Below, one piece after another: positions 25,627 through 37,139 of a stretch of DNA of 64,000 bases; positions within the stretch are counted from its first letter, which is position 1, and each line of letters opens with the position of its first letter. The notes under the pieces were generated by a model, which saw only the letters and a program-made list of their open reading frames with translations, had not been told where the DNA came from and searched no databases. A program made the translations under genes and the position numbers. The stretch is from the NCBI GenBank assembly GCA_958298945.1, contig OY282607.1, positions 81,557,868 through 81,621,867 of the forward strand, read 5' to 3'. The DNA is from Atherix ibis (lineage: Eukaryota; Arthropoda; Insecta; Diptera; Athericidae).

Positions 25627-26750
25627 TTAAAACAATTTACCATAGGTCAATTTAACTAAAGTAAAACAAATATGAAAATGGCAAATAATTTTAGTAAAAC
25701 ATTTGAACAGTTATACTAACTACTTAGAAAGAAAAAAATATTTACTTTTTTAATATAAAAATATAAATGAAATTTGACAAAGTGTCTATTTAATAAATTT
25801 CATTTTATTAGAATTATCTTTTCATTGAAAATTATAAGTTGTATCAAATTTATGAAATTTATTACAGTTTTTTAAAGTATTTAAATTTAATTTCTCTCAA
25901 TCATCTTTATATAAAATAAAATGAAAAGATAATTTCTTTACTTGCAAGAAGAAAAAAAAAACCAAAAAAAAATTAAATAAGACAGAGACTTTATGGAATT
26001 TATTTTGAAAATTTTAAGAGACATTATAATTACCTCTAAAAGCTAAGTAGTTTAAATAAAAGTGCCTATAATATTTCTTTCTTTATTTCTATACTTTTAA
26101 GATTTGCATTGTACACTAGCGCTGAAAAATATTTATTATGAAAAATAATTGTTTCTCTTTAAGGATAATTAAAATCGGTAAAGTTTTTCGTAATATTTTT
26201 TTTGTTGTTGAACATTTTATATATTGTACTTTCTAAAAGTATATTTAAATTTTGATCAAAATGTCATGAGAATATTTTTTTTATTAAATGTTTTTATTTT
26301 TTAAATGCAAGATAATAAAAACTCAATTTCTTAATGTTAAAAAATCATCTTCATCGATATTTTGCAATTAAAATATTTTTAAGATATGATGTTCTATTTT
26401 GAGCCCGAAAGTTTAGTTTTTAGAGAGCTTATCGACTCGGTTATGTTTTTTTTTTACTTGTGAAGTACCTATCATACTTTTGTCTTTGTAACGATCATTA
26501 ATTGAATTGATCGCCGTCTTGAGGATCAGCTTTGTGAATTGCTAAAGTTGCCTCGTAGGCTTAGCTGAGAATCCTAAGAATTTGTATTGAAATCGTTTTT
26601 GAGAATGCGCGGAATTGGCCGATTTGGTTTATCGATATTTTTGTAGGTTCTTTGCTTTCTTGTATAAAATATTGTTGCTTTGGAATAGCAATAGTGGAAA
26701 AGGGTCTGTATAGAAGGATGAGTATCGAAAAATGTTATGATGACTACAAA
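25627..26750. other. AT-rich DNA, nothing recognised
   Basis: Homopolymer-rich up to 26.4 kb; 26.4-26.75 kb is slightly less AT-rich and may be transposon debris, but no motif could be assigned. Confidence 0.4.
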
Positions 26751-26754
26751 AAGT

Positions 26755-27180
26755 AGCAGAAAAGTAATGAGACTCATGCAGTGATGGCACGCTTCAAATG
26801 GAATCGCCTTTAGCTCCTCGGTTACACTCTTTTGGATGTTATGGACAGAACCAAGATAATGTCCTTTTATGTATTATTTTTATCGTAGGGATCACAAAAA
26901 ATGTAGAAAATTCACACCGATTTTTTTTCTGCCAAAAAATTGGTCATGTAGATATCTGTGACAGGGACTGTTATCATGAAAGAGGAGAACCCTTTTTCTG
27001 ACTCTTTCAGGAACTCCTTATCAGTTTCATTGCTTATTGACGGTCTACTTTCACAAGATGTCTCACCGGTACATTGAGCGAGGTTTTTTTTATCTTACAG
27101 TTCTTCTCGGCTCTCATAAATGCTTTATGCTACACATCTTTACTTCAACATTTTGTTGTTTCTTTTCTTATAACTTACTC
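26755..27180 (-). pseudogene. Mariner relic, C-terminal piece (NIQKSVT type)
   Basis: On the - strand 26.79-26.85 kb translates as HNIQKSVTEELKAIPFEA, the conserved segment between the third catalytic Asp and the C-terminus in one mariner lineage. AAAAGTAATGAGACT next to it matches the terminal sequence of the related element at 48394. The same phrases recur at 37980-38420 and 48.4-49.3 kb. It is old and fragmentary. Confidence 0.55.
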
Positions 27181-27815
27181 TAAAAACACAACTTCATCTA
27201 GCACGCATTATACGATCGCGCAGTTACTGGGATACATCTAGGAAGACCACAGGGCTGCCAGATCGCTCTAAGTAAATCCATCTTCATTACTTTTCTCCTA
27301 TGTGTATATGCACCTCCTGTGTGTATATGTTTTAAATATATTAGAGCTATATAAAATATATTATATGTTTTAAATATGTAAGAGCCATTCCTATTATACT
27401 GATAAAGAGTATCTTGACAATGTGTTCGGATCAATCTTTATAATGATCCCCGATCCTTTTTAAAATTTAATAATATGTAGAGGAAATCTCATAATTATTT
27501 GCCAATAGCTAGTTTTTTCGACTCTTATTCTGAGAAAGCTTTTTACTGGTGTATTTTTCAAACCTAACAAAATGAATTCTTCACCCATTTTCGGAATTTT
27601 CCTATCTTATCTAATTTTATACCTCAAATAATCTAAGATATAAACTTGTGCGGCATAAATACACATAAATGGTAAATAACCTAACTTATGGAAAATGTTC
27701 TACATAATACCCATTCTTGAGAAAGGCTAAAAAGTGAGGTAATTAATTGCAGGCTAATTGCAAAGTTGTCCAGTATTCCTAAGCCATTCGAGTTGTTAGT
27801 CAACTCGCAGCTTAA
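27181..27815. other. Unassigned AT-rich sequence
   Basis: No coding signal. TTTTAAATAT is repeated with a neighbouring AGAGC phrase near 27330-27390, a small local duplication. Confidence 0.35.
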
Positions 27816-27816
27816 C

Positions 27817-29081
27817 AGTTCGGCTGAAAAGTTTATAAGATAACGTAACACAGTAAAAATATTTTTTTTTGCAAAATTCATTTTTATTATTCAACATAGA
27901 TACAGCGATTATAGCGATCTTCCAACTTTTCGATACCATTTTCATAGTACTCTTTCGGTTTTGCCTCAAAATAGGCCTCAGTTTCGGCAATCACTTCATC
28001 ATCGGTCTTAAATTTCTTGCCAGCGAGCATTCTCTTGAGGTCTGCAAACAGGAAAAAGTCGCTGGGGGCCAGATCTGGAGAATACGGTGGATGGGGAAGC
28101 AATTCGTAGCCCAATTCATTGAGTTTGACCATCGTTTTCATCGACTTGTGACACGGTGCATTGTCTTGGTGAAACAACACTTTTTTCTTCTTCAAATGAG
28201 GCCGTTTCTTAGCGATTTCTTTCTTCAAACGATCCAATAACGCTATATAATAGTCGCTGTTGATCGTCTGTCCCTTTTGGAGACAGTCAATGAATATTAT
28301 ACCATGCGCATCACAAAATACAGACGCCATCACCTTGCCAGCCGACTGTTGCGTCTTTCCATGCTTTAGATTCGGTTCTTCGCTCGCTCTCCACTCTGCC
28401 GACTGCCGATTGGACTCTGGAGTGTAGTGACGGAGCCATGTTTCATCCATTGTCACATATCGACGCAAAAATTCGGGTTTATTGAGCTTGAACAGCTCCA
28501 AACACTGCTCAGAATCATCAACACGTTGTTGTTTTTGGTCCACAGTGAGCTCACGCGGCACCCACTTTGCACACAGCTTTTGCATGTCCAAATATTCATG
28601 CACGATATGTCCAACACGCTCTTTCGATATCTTCAGAGTCTCAGCTATCTCGCTCAACTTCACTTTACGGTCATTAAAAATTATTTTGTGGATTTTTTTG
28701 ATGTTTTCTGCCGTAACCACCTCTTTTGGGCGTCCACTGCGCTCTCATCAACTGTGCTCGTACGACCAGTTCGAAATTGACGAAACCAATATTTCACAGT
28801 TGAAATAGCTGGAGCAGAGTCCGGATAACGTTTGTCAAACCATGCTTTGGTTTCCACTGTATTTTTTTTCATCAAAAAGCAATACTTTATCAATACACGA
28901 AATTCGTCTTTATCCATTTTTTTTCCAATAACAAAAGTTGCTTCACTCAAAATGCTATATCTCACGAACCAATCGACCAATTGCTGTCAAATTTTGACAG
29001 GAATCATTTGAAGGATGATGCTTTGTGATAATTAAGTAGATTTTTGCAAGAGGCGTCAACCTTATAAACTTTTCAGCCTTA
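27817..29081 (-). mobile_element. Nearly intact irritans-type mariner element
   Basis: Terminal repeats are GGCTGAAAAGTTTATAAG at 27822 and its complement CTTATAAACTTTTCAGCC ending near 29078, giving about 1.26 kb, full length for a mariner. It encloses one almost complete transposase frame on the - strand (27887-28917). Confidence 0.9.
27887..28917 (-). pseudogene. Irritans/Himar1-like mariner transposase with one frameshift
   Basis: This DD34D cut-and-paste transposase binds the terminal repeats and moves the element into TA sites. The ATG at 28917 gives MDKDEFRVLIKYCFLMKKNT, the first HTH; a 1-base loss near 28745, within the S-G-R-P linker, shifts the frame; from there the sequence is open to the stop at 27889. 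Visible blocks are ISKERVGHIVHEYLDM (second HTH), WVPREL, VTMDETWLRHYTPES (first Asp), VLFHQDNAPCHKS (second Asp) and YSPDLAPSDFFLF (third Asp 34 residues on). Corrected length would be 343 residues, against 348 for Himar1. It is the least damaged transposase in the window. Confidence 0.9.
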
Positions 29082-29189
29082 ATTTCACCTTTAAAAAAGG
29101 CATAAAACGACAATTAATCTCTTAACATTCACTTCTAACATATATATTTGTAAACTTTTGTAATAGTATGTAAACTGACAGCATGTGCT

Positions 29190-30290
29190 CACTAAGTTAT
29201 TTTATTAAATCTTCAGACATTGGGCTTGCCTTCAATGCTTATTGATTGATTTAGTTTCTACTTAACAGATAGAACTTGCAGTGTATCTTTCCTTGAATCT
29301 ACAGCGAGACACCAGAGAGACATTAAAGCTTCATATGGTGTTCCTCAGGTTGGCCATCTTGGTCCCTTGCTTTTTTTTCTTGCAAATGATGATATCACCA
29401 AATCTAGAAATAGCGCATCCACAGATCTTATTGCACAATAAAGCCAAAATACCTCATGTAGGAAAGGTTGTGGTGCAGTTTTGTGGATATCGTAACACTT
29501 ATTAAACACTGTAAAATTCTATTTTTTTTAAGGTTTCATATAAAAATGATTTAGATTTCATACAATATTAATTAAACTTCTTTTATAATGGATACATTTT
29601 AAATAATCTGATATTGAATCTAGAAAAAAGTAAACTTATGTCATTTTCTTGAAATCTCTACCCTTGCACTTCAAACAATAATTTTTCTCAAAGTAGTTCA
29701 GTTTTAGGATTTTTTAAGGCGATTGTCAAGAGACAGTTTTAGATTGCTCCTTAGTTAAATCAATCTCAGAATATGCATTTGTAGTTTGGAACACACTATT
29801 ATATTAAAGGTATTGAATCGGTGCAACGTAATTTTTGTTAGGTTTGCATTGAAAGATTTTTTCAATGTTGGACCGCCGCAACTACCACTGTAGAAGATTG
29901 GCTTAATTTGCTTAAGATGCCTACAAAGTTGCTGATTTTGTATTTATCTTTTAAATTCAAAGATTGACTTTTAGGATCTTGTAAATATGGTTTCGTTTAG
30001 ACGATTCAAATACTACTTGTGAAGAGTGTCTATTCTACATGTCAACTCTTCTAATAACGTCTAGTTATGGATTGCATGAATCAATTAACCGTATGTGTAT
30101 TTCTGTTTGTGGTTGTAAGGAAATCGAACTTATTGCTTCAAGGACCCATTCAAAATACTTATTTTATTCACTTCATCTGTAGATCGAATTTGTATGATTT
30201 GTTTTGTCTGGGAAGGGTAGTTTTAATCATTCTCCCATATGAACCATATCAAATTGTTCGGTGAATCAACGATTGTTCTTCGAGTTGCAG
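29190..30290 (+). pseudogene. Non-LTR retrotransposon remnant (RT palm and C-terminal part)
   Basis: 29.23-29.40 kb translates as DWFSFYLTDRTCSVSFLEST, then SYGVPQVGHLGPLLFFL, the reverse transcriptase block GVPQGSxLGPLLF followed by NDI. The YADD catalytic block does not follow; instead a repeat also found at 35.2 kb begins. From about 29.73 kb more debris follows, DCSLVKSISEYAFVVWNT and then, in mixed frames, SVQRNF, RFFQCWTAA and NYGLHESINRMCI, which resemble the usual C-terminal region of such elements. Stops and frameshifts are numerous. Confidence 0.6.
29388..29500. repeat. Repeat shared with 35196-35290
   Basis: Starting at ATATCACCAAATCTAGAAAT, about 100 bases match 35196-35290 closely, including ACGCAATAAAGCCAAAATAC-type and CCTCATGTAGGA phrases and GTGGTGCAGTT. 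It interrupts the retrotransposon frame just after the RT motif NDI. Confidence 0.7.
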
Positions 30291-30478
30291 CTTAAATCTT
30301 TATTTACCTGTATTAGATGTACACCTAACATGAGACATGGCAGTTCGTAGCTGGATGTAATTTCAAATTTTCTTAAAAGTTCATTTAATAAAAAAATCAA
30401 TTTAAAACTTGATTGTACAATTGAAAAACATTTAAATTACTTGATTGTAACTACAATATAAATTATAACCGAAGTAAC

Positions 30479-31394
30479 TATTGGGTTATTAGGAAAGTAA
30501 TTTTGTTTTTTTTTTATAAAAACTGAAAAAAGATTTTCTTATAGGGAATTAATATTTTATTCAATTAAATATTGTCCAGTCTGATTCAATACGCTTTGCC
30601 ATCTTTCTGGCAGCAGCATGATTTCACGCTCATATAATTTTTGTTCTTTGCTGGCAAAAAAGTGATCTAAGTGATTTTTGACCTTCTCATTTGAATTAAA
30701 CGTTTTACCATCTAAAGTGCTAGATCTGGAGAGTATGGTGGGTGTGGCAGTATATCCCATCCAAGCTATACAAGCTTTTGCCGAGTGGTTAAACTTGTAT
30801 GTGGTTTCCCATTATCCTGTTGGAACACTATACCTTTCCTATTAACCAATTCTGGCATTTTTTCTTTAAGTGAATCATTTAATTTGTCCAACTGATGATA
30901 GTACACTTTAGAATTGATCGTTGCGTTATTCGGTAGAAGCTCAAAATAAACGATTCCTTTGAAATCCCACCAAACAGATAATATAACCTTTTCTTTTGAT
31001 GAATATTGACTTTCGAAGTGCTTTGAGCCGGTGCATCTTTTCTACTCCAGGATCTTTTCCGCTAACATAATTGTAGAAAACCCATTTCTTTTCCCCAGTG
31101 ATTATATACTTCAAAAATGGATAATTTACTTGGCGTTTGAGAAGCAAATCAAAAACGTCAATGCGACGGTTCAATTTATTTTCCGCAAGAAGATGAGGAA
31201 CCCCTATGTCGAGCTTTGAGTTTAAACCTAGTCGTTTCAAATAATCATGAACGGTCGAATTCGATAAATTTAATCTCTCAGCGATCACATGAGTTGTTAT
31301 TCGTCGGTTTGCATCAATTAATACCTTTATTGTGTCTTCATCAGCTTCAACAAGCCTTCCAGAATAACGAAATTACTTTCCGCACAACCCAATA
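30479..31394 (-). mobile_element. Internally deleted mariner, sister of the element at 23.5 kb
   Basis: Ends are TA-TTGGGTTATTAGGAAAG and the complement TTACTTTCCGCACAACCCAA-TA, so the TA duplication is intact. The - strand holds IAERLNLSNSTVHDYLKRLG, the linker LLAENKLNRRIDVFDLLLKR, ITGEKKWVFYNYV (first Asp lost: GEKKW) and the C-terminal LPERWQSVLNQTGQYLIE. The first HTH and about 40 bases before the third Asp block are deleted. Not functional. Confidence 0.8.
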
Positions 31395-32312
31395 TTAAGA
31401 AAAAGCCAAATGCTGATATTTTCAAGGAGAATAAATTTCTTAATAACAAAAATAAAATCAAGAAAACCAAAAAAATAAAAATCTTTCTACAAAAATTGGA
31501 AAAAGTTTCAAAATTATTTGACTTTTTATCATTGAGAAATAGATGATATAAAATAAATATAAATAGTTCAATATAAAAAAAATATTTTTGCAATTTTCAT
31601 GCTGGAAAAGAAGTAAGAGAAAAATTACTGAATGATTTGAAGAGGGAAAACGTGAAAAGAATATAAAAATGCTCTCTTTCTGTCGGTATCCACATTAAAC
31701 AGTTGGCAAAAAGCTATTTCTCCCGATGAAGGTGAAAGTTACCAATAAATTTTCAACAAAAAAAACAACGAGAAAAATATTATGAAAAGAGTAAAAGTAA
31801 TCCAAAGAGTAGTAGTAGTAGAAGTATGTGTACACACAACTTTGGCAACTAGTCAATGGGGTGAAATTAATTTGCCAACTGCCCGCTGTAAATATTTCGT
31901 GCACGTACATAAATAGTTATCCATTTAAGTATTGTTAAATTACTGTTAAAAATTTTACCACTTAAATTACAATTAAATAATAATTTATATGTACTCGTAC
32001 AAATATGTACCATCCCCGCAGGTTGGGGCGTTCTTCCAATCATACGAATTTATCATATAAGATTTGTACCATTCGTATCGATAGTAATTTATTTATTGTT
32101 AATAGCCAATTTAAAAATTTGTTGCTTCCACTTAAATATTAATTTGATAAATAATTTACACATATTATCTTCTGTAATTTATAACAAATTTATTTATTTC
32201 ATATTTACAGATAATAATATTGATTTTTGTTATCATTATTAATTAAGTTATAAATATGAATAATTAAAATAGTTAATATCATATATCCATTATAAAAAGG
32301 ATTTAATCAAAG
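31395..32312. other. AT-rich DNA, nothing recognised
   Basis: A short less AT-rich stretch near 32005-32040 stands out only by composition. No gene or repeat partner seen. Confidence 0.4.
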
Positions 32313-32313
32313 C

Positions 32314-33600
32314 TACGAGGTTCGTTCAATAAGTCCTTAGAAAAAAATGGAAAAAACTGTTTTTAAAAAAAATTTTGTTTTATTTCTCAACATAATCTCC
32401 TTTTAGCTCTTTTCCAATCATTTTTCCAAAATTTTTATCCCGTCCAAAAAGTAGGATTTCGGAAGTTCTGCAAAATACTCATCCGTTTGAGCAATGACGT
32501 CCTCGTTGGAAGTGAACCGTCGTCCGCCAAGCCATTTCTTCAGATTGGGGAAAAGAAAATAGTCACTCGGGGCCAAATCTGGTGAATAAGCGGAGTGCTG
32601 CAACAATTCCATTCTCAATTCCACAATTTTGGCCATGGAAACAGCGCAGGTGTGCACACGCGCATTGTCCTGATGCAAGAGGATTTTTTTCTTCTTCAGA
32701 TGGGGGCGTTTCTCCTTGATTTCCTCGCTCAACCATTGCAATAACGACGCGTAATACGGTCCTGTTATTGTTTTTCCTTTTTCCAAGTAGTCGATAAAAA
32801 TGATGCCCTGCGAATCCCAAAAGACCGTGGCCATCACCTTGCCGGCCGATGGCATAGTTTTTGCCTTCTTCGGAGCCCGTTCACCATTGAAAATCCACTG
32901 TGATAACTGTATCTTTGTTTCTGGAGTGTAGTAGTGTATCCAGGTTTCGTCCACAGTGACATTTCGACGAAGGAATTCGGCAGGATTGCGATGAAAGAGT
33001 GCCAACATAGCCTTAGAGTCCACTACACGATTGCGCTTATTCTCCTCTGAGAGCAAACGCGGCACCCATCTTGCCGAAATTTTTTTCACAGACAATTTTT
33101 CATGCAAAATTAAAGCGACTGTACCTTGTGATATGCCCGTGGCCTCAACTAATTCGCGCACTTTAATTCGCCGATCGTTCAAAATCAGATCGTGGATTTT
33201 GTCGATGATTTCAAGAGTAGACACCTCAACTGGGCGTCCTGAACGATGTTCATCTTTTGTGGATGAACGGCCACGTTTAAATACATTCACCCAATTATAA
33301 ACCATCGCAAACACAGGTGCAGATGTGCCATGAACTGCATCCAACTCGGCTTTGATTTCTTTCGGGCTTAAGCCTTTCAAATGGAGATGTTTGATGACAG
33401 CCCTAAACTCGCTTTTTTCCATTGTTATGCACAAATAAATGTCGTTAACTTTAATCGACGATAGAAATTGACCTAGCTATGGATCGAGCTGAAATTTTGA
33501 CAGCTTTCCTGTCGATAATGCTACTTACAAAAAAAATCTTTATCGATACTACAAGCGCAATTTCTCAGATTTTCTAAGGACTTATTGAACGACCCTCGTA
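32314..33600 (-). mobile_element. Young mariner family, copy 1 (full length)
   Basis: TA-CGAGGTTCGTTCAATAAGTC at the left and its complement GACTTATTGAACGACCCTCG-type end with TA at the right delimit 1.29 kb. Related copies lie at 46143-47459 and 60985-62201, and the three are very similar over their length, so the family was active recently. Confidence 0.92.
32418..33422 (-). pseudogene. Mariner transposase, family copy 1, premature stop near the end
   Basis: An uninterrupted frame of 334 residues from the ATG at 33422. Order: first HTH (MEKSEFRAVIKHLHLKGLSP), SGRP linker, second HTH (RELVEATGISQGTVALILHE), WVPRLLSEENK, VTVDETWIHYY (first Asp), LLHQDNARVHTCA (second Asp), YSPDLAPSDYFLF (third Asp, 34 residues after the second). 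The frame ends at LEK-TGA; in the sister copy the next codons continue (R-L-E-K-C-I), so an Arg codon has become TGA about a dozen residues before the expected end. All catalytic Asp residues are present. VNVFKRG replaces the VNEFKRG of the sisters. Whether the short loss of the tail kills activity is not known. Confidence 0.88.
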
Positions 33601-34985
33601 ACAACTATTTTTAAGAATTTTTCTTTCGTTTATTCTAAGTAAACTATCCTTTCAATTTAAATCATTATTAAATAATCACAAAATCATCATTCCAAAATCT
33701 AATAAAGTTAGTAGTAGAAAATATAAAAGAAAATTAATTAAATATCTTATGCAAAATTGTTTATTTGTTTTCTTTTATTTCTGTTTTTTTTTTTTAAATC
33801 TAAAAAGGAATTAATTAAATTCTTCTCAATAAACTACATATTTCATACTTAGAAAACAAGTGTACAAAACAGACAAAATAATCACATTCGTAGTCAGTCT
33901 GATTTGGTTAAAAATAATTCTGAGAATGCTGAAAATTTTACAATTTTGTTCAATTTCTAGTTCAAGGTCCTTTTTCTTGTTGCTCACTTCTATAATCATA
34001 TCGGAGAAAGTTTGTAATAGCAAATAGGAAAGGTTATTTGAAAAGTAAAAACCAGGCCCATACAAATAGTCCTTCTGTAGTTTAGTTGTTTTTGACTAGT
34101 TTTTAGTTATTTGATTAACATTTCTTCCATATTGTTATTTTTCTTCCATTTTCAAGATCTTATTTACACTTGTTGTGTTATTCATTATAAACAGAGTTAT
34201 TCTGCAATATCCGGTATTGTAGATAAATTTTTTAAGGGTACAAAAAATGGGAAAATAAACGCATTTATTGTTACGGTCTTTAATTCTTAAGGACTCTGTC
34301 AGTCTATTTTAACGTACACAAATTTAATTATAATAATACGAGTATCATATATATTTGACAATGACCACAATTAGCTAAAAGTAATTCTTTGAAATCTTTT
34401 CAAAAATTAATCGAGCTTCGTAATTGTCGGCCAGAAATCATCCTGTTTTAGTAATCTTCCAGAAACCAAGATCAATTTCTTTTTACCATAAACGAGTATG
34501 TGTGTTGGACTATATTTCGTCTATGGTCTTTTCATACTAAACGATAAGGCTCGTTAGCTGTGGAGAGTGTTTTGTGTTTTGTATTTTGTGTTGTAAAAAT
34601 TTCAATGAGCTACTTTTCATTTGAATTGGTTAATTACAGAAAGAATTATTTCACTACACAGTTACTAAAATAATTTTCTTCTATTCGTATTTTCACTTTA
34701 ATTAATTGTGAAAAGATTACCATTTTTTTTTATTATTTTCCACTGTTTCCTTATATTCTGTTTTTATTTTTATTTTATATATATTCAAAGAAATATTACT
34801 ATTGCAAAAATGTAATATTGAGAAGATTATTACTAAAGGTTTAAATACACTTTTTAGTTAAAATTCATATTATATATAATAATAAAAAAAATTTATAGTT
34901 TAGATTTAGATAAAACTGTTAATATATATAATATCCTGTATTACTTTTTGCAAGACTCGATGAAGATAATTTTCGATTATTTTTT
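33601..34985. other. AT-rich DNA, nothing recognised
   Basis: No coding or repeat signal supported. A GT-rich stretch near 34560-34600 is simple sequence. Confidence 0.4.
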
Positions 34986-34989
34986 TTTT

Positions 34990-35290
34990 CCAATTTCGAC
35001 CTGTAATTCAGCAATTACTTAATGGATTTTGCTTTTTAAACGCTTTAGGGTTTGAAATTTTTTTCAAATAAGATCCGTGGACGCGCCATTTCTAGATTTG
35101 GTAATGTCAAGATCGTGCAATTTGACGCCATTGTTAAGATCGTGCGATTTGACGCAGAAAAAATCTAACACTGTCAAATCGCACAATATTGACATCACCA
35201 AATTTAGAAATAGCGCGTCCAGGGATCTTATTACGCAATAAAGCCAAAATACCTCATGTAGGATGGCTTGTGGTGCAGTTCTGTGGAAAC
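34990..35290. repeat. Palindromic repeat with 57-bp imperfect arms
   Basis: Arms 35070-35126 and 35173-35229 are inverted copies matching at about 50 of 57 positions. Each arm carries GATTTGAC/GTCAAATC and ATTTCTAGATTTGG-like phrases. The region between holds a second direct copy of AAGATCGTGCGATTTGACGC. The right flank (35196-35290) is shared with 29.4 kb; the left flank resembles 9.5 kb and 44.3 kb. It resembles a MITE or foldback element. Confidence 0.7.
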
Positions 35291-37135
35291 TATATCTAAT
35301 TCAGATTAAAATATTTAAGTTTGAGGTATTTTCACTTCTTCATTTTCAAAGAAATATGGGCCTATGGCACCTTTGCAGATCCAATAGATTTTTTGCAATT
35401 ATTGGAGGATTTTAAGAACCGCATATGTGAAAATTTTGTTTATTGACATATGTGTATCCGCCGAGACAGAAAAATGAGTCTCATCGCTGATAACCATAAT
35501 GTTCTTTTTACTAAATTTTCCACTAAATAAATTTTATATTATATAAAATTTATGTTTTACAATTGTCAAATATCAAAGGCGTATTTACACAAAACTGCAA
35601 ATTAGATAGTTAAGCTAAATAATTTAATATTTGAATAGAAATATCAACGTTATCCAAAAAAAAAAATTCAATAAAAATTTTCAAAAAATAGAAAATACAA
35701 TTTAATCATATAAGCAGTAGATATATTTTAGGAAAATAAAAATAATATGAATGATTTGTGGATTATTTTGTATATTATTGAAGATTCTTCTTATTTTTTT
35801 TTTATCTTCATAAAAGTGTGATAAAATGTGAAAACTCTCTGGTAGGTATTACTGGTTACTTATTATTTATAATACCCAAATGTGAACGATAATTTATTCA
35901 AAAATTTTATTTGAAACAAAAAACAAAAATGTAAAATCAAAAAAGTACTTGAAAAATGAACAATATTTTATATAATTTCACTCAAAAGCATTTTATCAAC
36001 ATCTTTTGCATAAGAACCTTCTCCCCTACTACTGATGACCGAAAAACCACCTAAAAAAAATTCTCTCTAAATTCGGATTCTTGTATTAAAATTTTCTTTT
36101 TCTCAACCTTAAACTACGAGTATGTATGGCAATTGAAAATTGTTCTTAAAAAGAATTATTTTTTCTTCTCTTATTAAATAAATTTAATTTTGCAATATCA
36201 TTTCAGTTATTAATAAAATTTTTACTTTTAAAAAGCATATACGTATACTTTTAATTTTAATAAGCAAAATAAAAAATTTCTCAGATATCTCTTTAAAAGA
36301 AAAAGAGATATTTTCATTTCTAAAGCTCAGTCATATTTTTGTTGATATTTAAATAATTTTTCTACTATTGAAATAGAAGAGAAATCTTCGGACATAAATG
36401 TGGCAAAATATTTGGAAAATTTTATACATAAAAAATTTTTTTCGTATCTTCACATACATGAACATTACTATTAAAAAGAAATAAACAAAATAACGTACTA
36501 TTGAAGAGACAATAATATTAAGAACGAAATATATAAAATTTTGTGATCCTAGCTTTAGCTCTTGGCATGGGTTCCTTGATACAAATATTCATTATGGGTT
36601 CCTTGATACAAATAAACTAATATTTTGGTGAACTCTTTACTTATCATTACCTTCTCAAATCCCATACAAATTTATTGTATAAAAACCTTTTTTGCTCTGA
36701 CTATCTTCTTCGTAAAGTCTTAAAAAAAACAAAATTTCTGCTCCTCTTTACAAAAGAAATTTAGCTTCTTTTTCATTACTGCTCGCTTATCTTTAAGAGG
36801 ACCCTCCCCCTACTCTTACTATGAATTTCCAAACTCCTTTCCTTCATCCTGCTTGAAAACCGTTGTTAAGAGCAGACAGTGTTATATATTTTTTTTATAT
36901 TGTATATTAATATAAAAATAAATATTTCCTAATTTGAAATAACGGTTATGGACAATAATAGAGCAACCGTTATAAGTGTTTTTAACCCTGGATATATACA
37001 AAAAGGCAAATACTAATCCGTCTTTCTACACGAAACTTTTTCTAGAGCGGATGCGGCCATCGATGATAATACTACGTCTTATGCTGTCATTTAGTTCGAT
37101 GACTCACTCATTTGTGAGCTTTACTTTGGAATTTT
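35291..37135. other. AT-rich DNA with one small tandem duplication
   Basis: ATGGGTTCCTTGATACAAAT occurs at 36567-36586 and again at 36594-36613. Otherwise nothing was recognised. Confidence 0.45.
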
Positions 37136-37139
37136 CCAT

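Noticed and set aside
28681..28980. The N-terminal mariner frame as a separate HTH protein
   Set aside because: It continues into the catalytic frame after a single-base shift, so both are one broken transposase.
32563..32820. 85-codon second frame inside mariner copy 1, also present in copies 2 and 3
   Set aside because: It is conserved only because it overlaps the transposase catalytic domain in another frame.
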